Source: an uncultured bacterium (GTDB lineage: Bacteria; Actinomycetota; Coriobacteriia; Coriobacteriales; Coriobacteriaceae). From it: a stretch of 36,015 nt of DNA. The stretch spans positions 1 through 36,015 of the forward strand of contig CAJMSL010000003.1 in NCBI GenBank assembly GCA_905216045.1. The letters run 5' to 3'. Shown one piece after another: positions 1-7,540 of the stretch. The notes beneath the pieces are model-generated. The model did not search any database, was not told the origin of the DNA, and was given only the letters and a program-made list of their open reading frames with translations. Both the position numbers and the translations under genes were made by a program. The first letter of the stretch is position 1, and every line of letters begins with the position of its first letter.

Positions 1-109
1 GTCCTCCCCTATATTATCTCTTATATTTTCTTTCCCTCCCCTCCTCTCTTTTTTCTCTTCTAAATATTAATCCCCCCGCCCCCCCCTCCCACGCCGGGCA
101 ACCTCTCCC
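1..109. other. Low-complexity pyrimidine-rich window start
   Basis: Almost all bases up to about position 95 are C or T, with runs of C at about 72-88. No coding potential or recognisable signal is visible. The last ~90 bases of the window are correspondingly purine-rich, which suggests contig-end or assembly artefact rather than biology. Confidence 0.6.
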
Positions 110-138
110 TTGTACTTTATCAAGGTAGAGTGTATGAT
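110..138 (+). promoter_or_regulatory. Sigma-70 type promoter of the amino-acid ABC operon
   Basis: A TTGTAC -35 box (110-115) and a TATGAT -10 box (133-138) are separated by exactly 17 bases. The predicted start, near 145, lies about 50 bases before the substrate-binding protein's ATG. A short dyad, CCTTG/CAAGG, overlaps the -35 box. Confidence 0.7.
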
Positions 139-156
139 TCTGGACGTTACACGACT

Positions 157-176
157 CACTTTACTTAACTAAAGTG
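157..176. promoter_or_regulatory. Palindromic operator candidate
   Basis: CACTTTA and TAAAGTG form perfect 7-base arms around CTTAAC. The site begins about 12 bases after the predicted transcription start and ends 6 bases before the Shine-Dalgarno sequence, where a repressor would block transcription. An almost identical core (ACTTTACTTA..TAAAG) lies upstream of ilvE at 24310-24326. Confidence 0.5.
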
Positions 177-194
177 CCATCAAGGGGGAATACC

Positions 195-1055
195 ATGAAC
201 ACCGATATGTCTCGTCGTCAGTTTGTTGGTCTAGCCGGCTCGCTCGCCACGGTGCTGGGCATTGGTCTTGTCGGTTGCGGCGGTGGTGCCGGCAAGGGCT
301 CTGCTGCCGGTTCTGCCGCAGCCAAGGATGTGAAGGGCGCTGCGGAGTCCAAGAAGCTCGTGGTGGGCTTAGATAAGTCCTATCCTCCGTACGGCTTTGT
401 GGGCGACGATGGCGAGTACACCGGCTTTGATCTCGATCTGGCCAAGGCTGTTGCCGATAAGCAGGGCTGGGAGGTCAAATACGAGGCCATCGACTGGGAC
501 GCCAAGGATACGCTGCTTAACTCGGGCGCCATCAACTGCATCTGGAACGGCTTTACCATGGAGGGCCGTGAGGACGACTACACGTTCTCCGAGCCGTACA
601 TGCTCAACGAGCAGGTGCTGGTGGTAAAGAAGGATGCAGGCATCAAGAGCTGGGACGATCTTGCCGGCAAGACCGTGATTACCCAGACCGATTCCGCTGC
701 GCAGGATGTACTCGAGGGTGACCAGAAGGATCTGGCGGCGACGTTTGCCACGCTCGACACGATCGGCGAGTACAACACGGCCTTTATGCAGCTCGAGAGC
801 GGCGCGGTCGATGCCGTGGCGTGCGATCTTTCGATTGCCCAGTATCAGCTTGCCGCCAAGCCCGATGCCTATACGCAGCTTGATGAGCCGCTGTCCAGCG
901 AGCACTACGCCGTTGGCTTTAAGAAGGGCGACACCAAGTCGGCCGATGCTGTAGCCGAGTCGCTCAAGGCGCTCTACGAGGACGGCACGGTCAAGGACCT
1001 CTGCGATAAATATTCAAGCTATGGTTTGTCTTTCGATAATTGGGTGCTCAAGTAA
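195..1055 (+). CDS. Amino-acid ABC transporter substrate-binding lipoprotein
   Basis: This is the solute receptor of a polar-amino-acid importer (286 aa, family 3 solute-binding protein). The N-terminus combines a twin-arginine-like SRRQF at residues 6-10, a hydrophobic stretch and a lipobox ending in Cys28 (LVGC), so it is probably exported and lipid-anchored. The mature part starts the family fold with the YPPYGF and GFDLDLAKAVADK segments and continues through a typical two-lobed domain. I chose ATG 195 because AAGGGGG lies just upstream at 182-188; an in-frame start 21 bases earlier lacks a good ribosome site. The stop codon overlaps the permease ATG by one base (TAATG), so the two are translationally coupled. 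The exact amino acid transported cannot be read from sequence. Confidence 0.9.
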   Translation: MNTDMSRRQFVGLAGSLATVLGIGLVGCGGGAGKGSAAGSAAAKDVKGAAESKKLVVGLDKSYPPYGFVGDDGEYTGFDLDLAKAVADKQGWEVKYEAIDWDAKDTLLNSGAINCIWNGFTMEGREDDYTFSEPYMLNEQVLVVKKDAGIKSWDDLAGKTVITQTDSAAQDVLEGDQKDLAATFATLDTIGEYNTAFMQLESGAVDAVACDLSIAQYQLAAKPDAYTQLDEPLSSEHYAVGFKKGDTKSADAVAESLKALYEDGTVKDLCDKYSSYGLSFDNWVLK

Positions 1056-1708
1056 TGTCTATTCAGGTCATGATGCAGATGCTTGGCCAGGGCTTCTTGG
1101 TCAGTTTGCAGTTGTTTGTGCTGACGCTGCTGGGGTCGATTCCGCTGGGAATCCCCGTGGCGTTTATGCGCATGAGCAAAATCGCGCCGCTTCGCTGGAT
1201 TGCGCGCATCTATATCTCGGTCATGCGCGGTACGCCGCTCATGCTGCAGATGTTTGCCATCTACTTTGCCCCGTACTACGTGTTTGGCCTTTCGCTCACG
1301 CCCGATTCCAAGTGGACGGCGTGCGTCGTAGCGTTCATCATCAACTACGCCGGTTACTTTGCCGAGATCTATCGCTCGGGCCTGCAGTCCATTCCGCGCG
1401 GTCAATACGAGGCCGCCGAGGTGCTGGGCTACTCGCGCCTGCAGACGTTTTTGTACATTGTGATGCCGCAGGTTGCCAAGCGTATTCTGCCGGCGATGGG
1501 CAACGAGATCATCACGCTGGTCAAGGACACGTCGCTGGCGTTTGCCATCGGCGTGGGGGAGATGTTCTCGACGGCCAAGGCGCTGGTCGCCTCGCAGGTG
1601 AGCATGGTGCCGTTTGCGATCGCGGCGCTAATCTACTGGGTCTTTAACTTCGTCGTCGAGATGCTGCTGGGCGCCGCCGAGAAAAAATTGGATTACTACC
1701 ATGATTAA
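1055..1708 (+). CDS. Amino-acid ABC transporter permease
   Basis: This 217-aa integral membrane permease belongs to the His/Glu/Gln/Arg importer family and forms the transmembrane channel of the uptake system. It has about five hydrophobic segments. The cytoplasmic EAA loop (EAAEVLGYSRLQ, from about residue 119) contacts the ATPase, and the N-terminal RGTPLMLQ segment is typical of the family. The start is ATG 1055, one base overlapping the upstream stop; a TTG start further upstream is possible but unnecessary. Its end overlaps the ATPase gene by 8 bases, showing a tight three-gene operon. It is the only permease in the operon, so it probably forms a homodimer. Confidence 0.93.
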   Translation: MSIQVMMQMLGQGFLVSLQLFVLTLLGSIPLGIPVAFMRMSKIAPLRWIARIYISVMRGTPLMLQMFAIYFAPYYVFGLSLTPDSKWTACVVAFIINYAGYFAEIYRSGLQSIPRGQYEAAEVLGYSRLQTFLYIVMPQVAKRILPAMGNEIITLVKDTSLAFAIGVGEMFSTAKALVASQVSMVPFAIAALIYWVFNFVVEMLLGAAEKKLDYYHD

Positions 1709-2465
1709 TTCGGTAATGAATATATCGAACGCGCGTAAGGCGTTTGGCGGCAATGAGGTGTTCAAGGATATCTCGCTTGAGGTGAAGCGTGGCGAGGTCG
1801 TGGCGATTATCGGGCCTTCGGGTGGCGGCAAGTCCACGCTGCTGCGGTGTGCCACGCTGCTCGAGACACTCGACGGAGGCTCACTCTCGTTTGGCGACCT
1901 TGCCGTTGCGACGGATGCGGGTTCGGGCGCGGTCTATGCGAAGGGCGATGTGCCCAAGCAGGCGCGCTCGCGATTCGGTCTGGTGTTCCAAAATTACAAC
2001 CTGTTCCTGCACTATACCGTGATGAAAAACATCATCGACGCGCCGATCCGCGTGCTTAAGCGCCCGAGCGAGCAGGCGGAAGCTCGTGCGCATGAATTGA
2101 TTGCTCAGATGGGGCTTGTGGGCAACGAGAACAAGGTTCCTTGTGAGCTTTCGGGCGGTCAACAGCAGCGCGTGAGTATTGCCCGCGCCCTGGCGCTCGA
2201 TCCGGAAATCTTATTCTTTGACGAGCCGACCTCGGCGCTCGACCCCGAGCTGACGGCCGAGGTGCTGCGTGTCATTAAAGACCTTGCCGCGCAGAATATG
2301 ACGATGGTGATCGTGACCCACGCGATGCAGTTTGCGCGCGATGTTGCCGATCGCGTGGTCTTTATGGACGGAGGCCGCATTGTCGAGGAGGGTCCGGCCG
2401 AGCAGGTTATCGATCACCCGCGAGAGCAACGTACCCGTGAGTTCTTGAGCCGTATCGAGGGGTAG
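1701..2465 (+). CDS. Amino-acid ABC transporter ATP-binding protein
   Basis: This 254-aa cytoplasmic ATPase powers the importer. It has a complete nucleotide-binding domain: Walker A GPSGGGKST at residues 38-46, a Q-loop (VFQNYNLF), the signature LSGGQQQR near 150, Walker B with catalytic Glu (FFDEPTSALD) near 172-181, and the switch His in VTHAMQFA. This is the GlnQ/HisP-type layout for polar amino acids. Its ATG lies inside the end of the permease gene. A strong terminator follows at 2499-2535, so the operon ends here. Confidence 0.95.
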   Translation: MINSVMNISNARKAFGGNEVFKDISLEVKRGEVVAIIGPSGGGKSTLLRCATLLETLDGGSLSFGDLAVATDAGSGAVYAKGDVPKQARSRFGLVFQNYNLFLHYTVMKNIIDAPIRVLKRPSEQAEARAHELIAQMGLVGNENKVPCELSGGQQQRVSIARALALDPEILFFDEPTSALDPELTAEVLRVIKDLAAQNMTMVIVTHAMQFARDVADRVVFMDGGRIVEEGPAEQVIDHPREQRTREFLSRIEG

Positions 2466-2498
2466 GCTCAAGCATTTACTCAACTATTAATTGAGGCG

Positions 2499-2535
2499 AA
2501 GCCGCCGCAGGTCTTACGGTCTGTGGCGGCTTTTT
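2499..2535 (+). terminator. Rho-independent terminator of the amino-acid ABC operon
   Basis: GCCGCCGCAG (2501-2510) pairs with CTGTGGCGGC (2521-2530) through one G-U pair, followed by TTTTTG. It sits 34 bases after the ATPase stop codon. Confidence 0.88.
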
Positions 2536-2775
2536 GTTTGCATCGACGGGGTTCAATAATCGCCTCACAAGCTTGTCTCTTCCTCTCGCCGCCTGTATTC
2601 ATACGTGCGCCGAAAGGTATGCATGGACAGCCGCCCGTGAGGGTAGGGTGGTGGCATAGGACATTTGGAGGGTGAGTCGGCTCGGCTGCCGACCATGCTG
2701 CTCCCGGGATGGCACCGACCGCGAACGCTCCCCGTTGGCGTCGCGCATTGTGCGCGGCCCTGCAAGGAGGTCATC
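2536..2775 (+). promoter_or_regulatory. Leader and putative promoter of the EF-G-like gene
   Basis: This 240-base stretch has no convincing gene. A weak promoter may be TTGTCT (2573-2578), a 17-base spacer, then TATTCA (2596-2601), giving a leader of about 165 bases. Two hairpins are visible: GTCGGC/GCCGAC at about 2676-2693, and CGCGCA/TGCGCG at 2742-2756 just before the strong AAGGAGG ribosome site (2764-2770). Sequestration of the ribosome site is possible but unproven. I recognise no known riboswitch. Confidence 0.35.
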
Positions 2776-4851
2776 ATGGGTGCTCCCAAGACCGGTAACG
2801 TAAGGAACGTGGTGCTCGTAGGCCAAGGCGGGGTGGGCAAGACTTCACTCGCCGAGGCCATGCTCCACCTTTCCGGTAAGACCGCCCGCCTGGGCGGCCA
2901 CGACGGCACCAAGCCCACGCTCGACTATGACCCCGAAGAGGTCAAGCGTGCATTTTCCATCTCGACGACCATCGCGCCGATCGACTGGAAGGGCGCGCGC
3001 ATCAATGTGCTCGATGCCCCGTGCTACCCCGATTTTATCGGCGACGCCTTTGCCGCGATGAGCGTCTGCGAGACGGCTCTGTTTGTGGTCGACGCCGAGG
3101 CCGGCCCGCAGCCTACGACGGTTAAGCTCTGGTATGCCGCCGAGGACCTGCGCCTGGCGCGTGCGGTGTTCGTAAACCGCCTGTCGCGCGCCGAGGCCAG
3201 CTTTGCGACCACGATGGACCTGCTGCAAGAGCGCTTTGGCACGCGCCTGGGCGCCGTGACCCTTCCCTGGGGCGAGGGCGAGGACTTTGACGGCATCATC
3301 GACCTGGTGCGCATGAAGGCGCGCCATTGCAACGGCACCGAAGCCGTTGAGTCGGAGATTCCCGAGGAGTATCGTGCCCAGGCCGAGGAGGCCCATGACC
3401 ATCTGTGCGAGCTGGTGGCCGAGGCTGACGACGAACTGATGATGAAGTACTTGGAAGGCGAGGAGACGCTGACGCAGGAGGAGCTCGAAGGCCTGCTGTC
3501 GAAGGCGATCGCCGAGCGCATCTTTGTGCCGGTCTTTGCGGGCGATTGCATCAAGGAGCAGGGCGTCAACTCGCTGATGGACGACATCGCCACGTACTTC
3601 CCGGCGCCGACCGACTATGGCGAGATGCCGCTCATTGACGGCGATTCGCTTAAGATCTCGAGTGACGATGACCGCCCGGTGGCCTTTGTGTTTAAGACCC
3701 TGGCCGATCCTCAGCAGGGTCGCATCAGCTTTATCAAGGTGCTGACGGGCACGCTTGAGCCGGGCCTTGAGCTGATCAACGCGCGTACCCGCAAGAGCGA
3801 TCGTCTGGCCCACCTGTATGTGATGTGCGGCCGCGACATGACCGAGGTCGGTCACGCCTATGCCGGCGACATCATCGTGGCGCCCAAGCTGGCGGCCGAG
3901 ACGGGCGATACGCTCTCCATTACCGGTAAGGTCGAGGCTGCGGCGTTTAAGTTCCCCAACTCGCAGTACCGCATTGCCATCGAGGCCGAGAACCGTGGCG
4001 ACGAAGAGAAGCTCTATACGTTTATCGAGAAGGCGTGCAAGGCTGATCCGACCATGAGCATCGATCGTGACGAGGAGACGGGCCAGACTATCATCTCCGC
4101 CGTTGGTGAGGCGCAGGTTTCGGTGCTGCTCAACCGTTTGGAGGATCGCACCAAGGTCGTGGCCAAGAGCGTGCCGATCCGCATTCCGTATCGCGAGACC
4201 ATCCGCCGCACGGCGAGCGCCCAGGGTCGCCACAAGAAGCAGACCGGTGGCGCCGGTCAGTACGGCGACTGCTGGCTGCGCGTGGAGCCGCTTATTGGGC
4301 CCGACGGCACGAGCGACGGCTACGAGTTTGTGGATGAGGTCGTGGGTGGCCGCATTCCGCGCTCGCTGATCCCCGCCGTGGACAAGGGTGTCCAGGAGAC
4401 CATGAAGGACGGCATCATTGCCGGCTACCCGCTCACGGGCATTCGCGTGGCTGTGTACGACGGCTCGTATCACAGCGTCGACTCCAACGAGATGGCGTTC
4501 CGCGCGGCGGCTCGCATCGGCCTGCGCAAGGCATGCGCCGATGCCGACCCGGTGGTGCTGGAGCCCATCGAGGAAATCACGGTGACTATTCCCGAGAGCT
4601 ACGCCGGCGCCGTGATGGGCGACATCTCGGCCTCGCGCGGTCGCGTGACAGGCATGGAGACCGATGAGCGCGGCGATACCGTGGTCATTGCCCAGGCACC
4701 GCTGGCCGAGCTGACGGATTATTCGACGCGCCTGCGCTCCATCACGCGCGGCACGGGCGACTTTACCATGAAGCCCGCTGGCTACGAGCAGGTTCCCTAT
4801 GACGTTCAGGCCAAGCTGGTCGAGCGCTATGAGGAGGGCCGCGCCAAGTAA
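2776..4851 (+). CDS. Elongation factor G-like translational GTPase (FusA2-type)
   Basis: This 691-aa protein has the whole EF-G architecture: G domain, domain II, and domains III-V with the EF-G domain IV/V pattern (for example GVQETMKDG and VMGDISASRGRV). It resembles the actinobacterial EF-G2/FusA2 paralogues rather than canonical FusA. The G motifs depart from consensus: the P-loop is GQGGVGKT (residues 16-23) instead of GHIDAGKT, G3 is DAPCYPDF (80-87) instead of DTPGHVDF, and the guanine-specificity motif NKxD is NRLS (134-137). The family is known to diverge at these places, and its role is poorly defined (perhaps a ribosome-associated or stress role); weak or altered GTP handling is my inference. 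ATG 2776 is preceded by AAGGAGG at the right spacing. The gene is monocistronic, with a terminator at 4886. Confidence 0.88.
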   Translation: MGAPKTGNVRNVVLVGQGGVGKTSLAEAMLHLSGKTARLGGHDGTKPTLDYDPEEVKRAFSISTTIAPIDWKGARINVLDAPCYPDFIGDAFAAMSVCETALFVVDAEAGPQPTTVKLWYAAEDLRLARAVFVNRLSRAEASFATTMDLLQERFGTRLGAVTLPWGEGEDFDGIIDLVRMKARHCNGTEAVESEIPEEYRAQAEEAHDHLCELVAEADDELMMKYLEGEETLTQEELEGLLSKAIAERIFVPVFAGDCIKEQGVNSLMDDIATYFPAPTDYGEMPLIDGDSLKISSDDDRPVAFVFKTLADPQQGRISFIKVLTGTLEPGLELINARTRKSDRLAHLYVMCGRDMTEVGHAYAGDIIVAPKLAAETGDTLSITGKVEAAAFKFPNSQYRIAIEAENRGDEEKLYTFIEKACKADPTMSIDRDEETGQTIISAVGEAQVSVLLNRLEDRTKVVAKSVPIRIPYRETIRRTASAQGRHKKQTGGAGQYGDCWLRVEPLIGPDGTSDGYEFVDEVVGGRIPRSLIPAVDKGVQETMKDGIIAGYPLTGIRVAVYDGSYHSVDSNEMAFRAAARIGLRKACADADPVVLEPIEEITVTIPESYAGAVMGDISASRGRVTGMETDERGDTVVIAQAPLAELTDYSTRLRSITRGTGDFTMKPAGYEQVPYDVQAKLVERYEEGRAK

Positions 4852-4885
4852 CGCGTGGTTTTGCCTGCAACATGCATGCCGATGC

Positions 4886-4920
4886 AAGGGCCGCCCTGGG
4901 TAACCGGGGCGGCCCTTTTT
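4886..4920 (+). terminator. Rho-independent terminator of the EF-G-like gene
   Basis: AAGGGCCGCCC (4886-4896) pairs perfectly with GGGCGGCCCTT (4907-4917), followed by a T run. It lies directly before the palindromic sequence that received the insertion element. Confidence 0.92.
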
Positions 4921-4946
4921 GATCCCTTGGGGACGGAGGAAAACGG

Positions 4947-4970
4947 GGCTTATAGGACAAAATGTGTGTC
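4947..4970 (+). repeat. Left terminal inverted repeat of the IS element
   Basis: The 24 bases are the exact reverse complement of 6277-6300. A related 16-base stretch (GGACAGAATGTGTGTC) recurs at 5045-5060 in the same orientation with one mismatch, exactly 90 bases inside. Confidence 0.95.
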
Positions 4971-4976
4971 TGCTTT

Positions 4977-5008
4977 AGGGGCATCGGCGCAGGTCGATGC
5001 CCCTTTTT
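4977..5008 (+). terminator. Terminator inside the left end of the IS
   Basis: AGGGGCATCG (4977-4986) pairs perfectly with CGATGCCCCT (4995-5004) and is followed by T residues. It lies between the left inverted repeat and the transposase, where it would block read-through from outside and so limit transposase expression, as in many insertion sequences. Confidence 0.75.
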
Positions 5009-5132
5009 CAGCCGTTTAAATTCCGTGCCCGCTTTTAACCGCTCGGACAGAATGTGTGTCCGGTTGCCTATCGTTCCCGCAGGTAGATAACCTTTTCCGG
5101 AACCGTTAAATACCCTTTCGGAAGAGGTGCCC

Positions 5133-6251
5133 ATGAAGGCCGTTTATTGCCCCTACTGCGGCGGTCGGACCAAGCGCAACGGCAGGACCTCGTCGGGGTC
5201 CCAGCGGTGGAGGTGCACGGCCTGCGGCGCGTCGACGACGGTGAGGTACGACGACACGGCGACAAGGCTCGAGGAGTTCCTCGGGTGGCTCCTCTCGAAG
5301 GACTCGCAGGCCACGATGCCGGGCGGCGGGCGGTCCTTCAGGCGCAGGACGGCCGAGTTCTGGGAGGTCTGGCCCATGCCCGTCCCCGACGGCGAGCTGC
5401 ACCGCGTGCTCTACGTCGACGGGATCTGGGTCGCGCGCGACCTCGTCGTGCTCATATGCTGCAGCGGCGAGAGGGTGGTCTCCTGGTACATGGCCAGGTC
5501 GGAGAACTCGAGGGCGTGGTCGGCCCTCATGGCGCCGATCCCGGCGCCCGACGTGGTCGTCACCGACGGCGGGAGCGGGTTCGCCAAGGCCGTGCGCGAG
5601 ACCTGGCCGCGCACCAGGGTCCAGAGGTGCACCTTCCACGCCTTCTCGCAGGTCAAGCGCTACACGACGACGCGGCCGAAGCTCCAGGCGGGGCGCGAGC
5701 TCTACCTCATCGCACGCGACCTCATGGGCATCGAGGCGCTGCACCAGGCCGAGATCTGGGTCGAGCGCTACCTCGACTGGTGCGGGTTCTGGGCCGACTT
5801 CCTGGAGGACAGGACCGTGGTGGACGGCAGGAGGGTCTACACCCACGAGAGGCTGAGGCGGGCGCGCTCGTCGCTGTCGTCGCTGGTGTCGGCGGGGACG
5901 CTGTTCACCTACCTCGACCCCGCCCTGGCCAAGGCCGGCCCGCTGCCGTCGACCAACAACATGATCGAGGGAGGGGTGAACTCGCAGCTGAGGGCCGTCC
6001 TGCGCAACCACCGGGGGCTGACGTCGGTCAAGCGCGTGAAGGCGGTGTTCTGGTGGTGCCACGCGCACCCGGGGGACGCGAGGACGGCGCGCGAGAAGCT
6101 CGCCACGATGCCGACCGACGCGGACATCGACTTCCTGTTCAGCGTCTACTCCGCCTCGCCGTCGCGCGAGGACGGAGGGCCGGAGTGGGGCGACAGGGCC
6201 GTGTGGGAGGACCTCCACCACAGGGACCCGTACCCGTTCTGGCTGGATTAA
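5133..6251 (+). CDS. IS1249-group DDE transposase
   Basis: This 372-aa transposase cuts and joins the element's ends. A zinc ribbon occupies the N-terminus (Cys6, Cys9, Cys28, Cys31: CPYCGG and CTAC), as in IS1249-type enzymes, and would bind the ends. The catalytic triad can be read as Asp96 (YVDGIW), Asp145 (VVTDGGSGF) and Glu279 (NNMIEGG), the last in the NNxxEG context of IS256-related enzymes. An HTF-like segment (CTFHAFSQVKRY) follows the second Asp. ATG 5133 has a purine-rich GGAAGAGG a few bases upstream; an in-frame GTG at 5127 is an alternative. No frameshift or truncation is seen, so the enzyme is probably active. Confidence 0.93.
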   Translation: MKAVYCPYCGGRTKRNGRTSSGSQRWRCTACGASTTVRYDDTATRLEEFLGWLLSKDSQATMPGGGRSFRRRTAEFWEVWPMPVPDGELHRVLYVDGIWVARDLVVLICCSGERVVSWYMARSENSRAWSALMAPIPAPDVVVTDGGSGFAKAVRETWPRTRVQRCTFHAFSQVKRYTTTRPKLQAGRELYLIARDLMGIEALHQAEIWVERYLDWCGFWADFLEDRTVVDGRRVYTHERLRRARSSLSSLVSAGTLFTYLDPALAKAGPLPSTNNMIEGGVNSQLRAVLRNHRGLTSVKRVKAVFWWCHAHPGDARTAREKLATMPTDADIDFLFSVYSASPSREDGGPEWGDRAVWEDLHHRDPYPFWLD

Positions 6252-6276
6252 TGGATGGAAACGGATGTTCTATCGG

Positions 6277-6300
6277 GACACACATTTTGTCCTATAAGCC
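6277..6300 (-). repeat. Right terminal inverted repeat of the IS element
   Basis: This is the exact reverse complement of 4947-4970. It ends in CC and is followed directly by the second copy of the GAAAACGG target duplication (6301-6308). Confidence 0.95.
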
Positions 6301-6341
6301 GAAAACGGATCATTTTAGGTTTTGGGGCAGCTTGGTCGGCC

Positions 6342-7325
6342 CTAGTCTCCCGAGGCCTGGTTGCGGCCGGTAGCGTAGTCGATCTGCACGTGCGGCTGCA
6401 GGTTGTAGCAGTACACGTGGAAGCAGAGGGTCTTGCCGTGGTCCTCGATCGATTGCGCCTCAAGGCGCACGCCACGGCAGACAAGTTCCTCTTCGTTGTA
6501 CATGGGCGTGACGCGGTAGAGAACATGGTTGCCCGTGTCGTGGATGTAGTTAAGAATCTGCTCCTCAAACGGTAGCATGCCCGTCTCGTTGAGATAGCGC
6601 GTGCCGGTGAGGAGATTTTTGCGGTTGGCGTTTTCGCCGCAGAGCGACCAGGCGATAAGGTGGCAGCGATTGTAGAGGCTCTGGCCCGGAATAAAGTCGT
6701 AGCGCTGCTGGTGCCAACCGGCAGGATGGATGCGCGAGATATCGCCGCGTTTTCCCTGTCCGAGCGACTCGGGGCCTACGCAGGCGAGCGCCTTGCGAGT
6801 ACGGCCCAGGCTGTCGAGCTTGGAGAATTTCTTAAAGCAGCCCTCTTCGGTGGCGCGATCGTATTCATCGAGTGTGAATGATGGCGTGCCGAGCTGGTGC
6901 GTGCTGTCGGCGCGAAGGGCAACGTAGGGGTTGCCGGCGTAGTCGGGAATGCTGCTGAGGTATACGCCGCGGGCGCGGTTAAGGTCGGGGTTTTCGACCT
7001 CGTCGATGGGGGTGGTGGAGCTGTCCTCGGAAGCGGCGTCACCGGTGTCGGGTGCGGCGGATTCGGAGCCATCGCCAGAGTCTTGGCTATTTTGAGAGTC
7101 CGAGGAGCTCGCTGTTCCCGATTCGAGTCGGGCAACCAGGTCCGCCTCGTCGTCGGTGCGGCTGGGACTCTCGTCTTGCTTCTCGGCCAGAGCCGCTGCC
7201 TGCTCATCGCTTTGCGGTGACAACAGCTTGGGCGCCCCGTCGAGCGACCCTGTGAACAGCGCAAACCCCAGCACCACGGCGGTTCCGATGGAAAGTACTT
7301 GCTTGTAGGCGGACTTGCGCGACAT
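6342..7325 (-). CDS. Secreted/membrane-anchored DNA/RNA non-specific endonuclease (EndA-like)
   Basis: This 327-aa protein has one N-terminal hydrophobic segment (about residues 10-27: a signal anchor or signal peptide). A low-complexity Ser/Asp/Glu-rich linker follows (about 38-112), then a beta-beta-alpha-metal nuclease domain. The catalytic block reads YNRCHLIAW, with His222 as general base where classic enzymes have DRGH; Asn237 (NRKNLLTGT) is the probable metal ligand. The downstream GTRYLN..GMLPFE pattern is that of streptococcal-type DNA-entry nucleases. Such enzymes degrade extracellular DNA for uptake or nutrition; a competence role here is inference. The start is at 7325 with AGGAG upstream. 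The gene is transcribed toward the IS, which inserted about 40 bases past its stop. Confidence 0.85.
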   Translation of the reverse strand: MSRKSAYKQVLSIGTAVVLGFALFTGSLDGAPKLLSPQSDEQAAALAEKQDESPSRTDDEADLVARLESGTASSSDSQNSQDSGDGSESAAPDTGDAASEDSSTTPIDEVENPDLNRARGVYLSSIPDYAGNPYVALRADSTHQLGTPSFTLDEYDRATEEGCFKKFSKLDSLGRTRKALACVGPESLGQGKRGDISRIHPAGWHQQRYDFIPGQSLYNRCHLIAWSLCGENANRKNLLTGTRYLNETGMLPFEEQILNYIHDTGNHVLYRVTPMYNEEELVCRGVRLEAQSIEDHGKTLCFHVYCYNLQPHVQIDYATGRNQASGD

Positions 7326-7421
7326 GGAGGCTCCTGGATGGACGGTTGGGAATCTACCAGTCTAGCAGGAGCCGGCAGGGGCCGTTCTGTCGAACAAATA
7401 CTCAAGATTTGGGATAGACGC

Positions 7422-7540
7422 TACTGATTCATTTGCCTCATATGGAGCTGCGGTGGTTGTGTATGTGGGGCTATTTTGCGTTTCCCCAGATAAAACCCGC
7501 CAAAATAAACCTGTCCCTTATTGGCAGGTTACTGATTCAT
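7422..7540. repeat. Small inserted element flanked by 11-bp direct repeats at the end of larE
   Basis: TACTGATTCAT occurs at 7422-7432 and again at 7530-7540, where it encodes the last residues of LarE. Between them lie 97 bases ending in the dispersed hairpin repeat at 7494-7530. Removing one duplication plus the 97 bases leaves larE with the same C-terminus (Met-Asn-Gln) and a TAG stop instead of TAA. This is what a target-site-duplicating insertion would leave. The ends show no clear terminal inverted repeat. Confidence 0.6.
7494..7530 (-). repeat. Dispersed hairpin repeat, copy 1
   Basis: The arms AACCYGCCAA and TTGGCAGGTT enclose a loop containing AACCTGTCCC (GGGACAGGTT on the minus strand). 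The same unit is found at 10501-10537 and 12690-12726. Copies 1 and 2 also share an outer CTGGGGAAACGC segment. Its edge supplies the final bases of the larE TAA stop. It may double as a terminator, but it lacks a proper U-run. Confidence 0.8.

Larger units (their letters stand above)
4947..6300 (+). mobile_element. IS1249-group (IS256 superfamily) insertion sequence, complete
   Basis: This 1354-bp element is bounded by perfect 24-bp terminal inverted repeats, 4947-4970 and 6277-6300, beginning GGCTTATAGG. It is flanked by a perfect 8-bp target duplication, GAAAACGG, at 4939-4946 and 6301-6308. Length, GG ends, duplication size and the zinc-ribbon DDE transposase all fit the IS1249 group. Intact ends, duplication and open reading frame indicate a recent insertion. 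Its arginine codon use (many AGG) differs from its neighbours. A subterminal copy of the end sequence lies at 5045-5060 and a terminator at 4977-5008. Confidence 0.95.

Noticed and set aside
2845..4887. 680-codon open frame on the minus strand opposite the EF-G-like gene
   Set aside because: It is a shadow of a GC-rich coding region. The plus-strand product is a clear EF-G relative, and the antisense product is His/Arg/Leu-rich with no family.
5147..6373. Long second plus-strand frame overlapping the transposase
   Set aside because: It is Arg/Gly/Pro-rich, has no motif and runs past the IS end. The +1 frame carries the zinc ribbon and DDE residues without any need for frameshifting.
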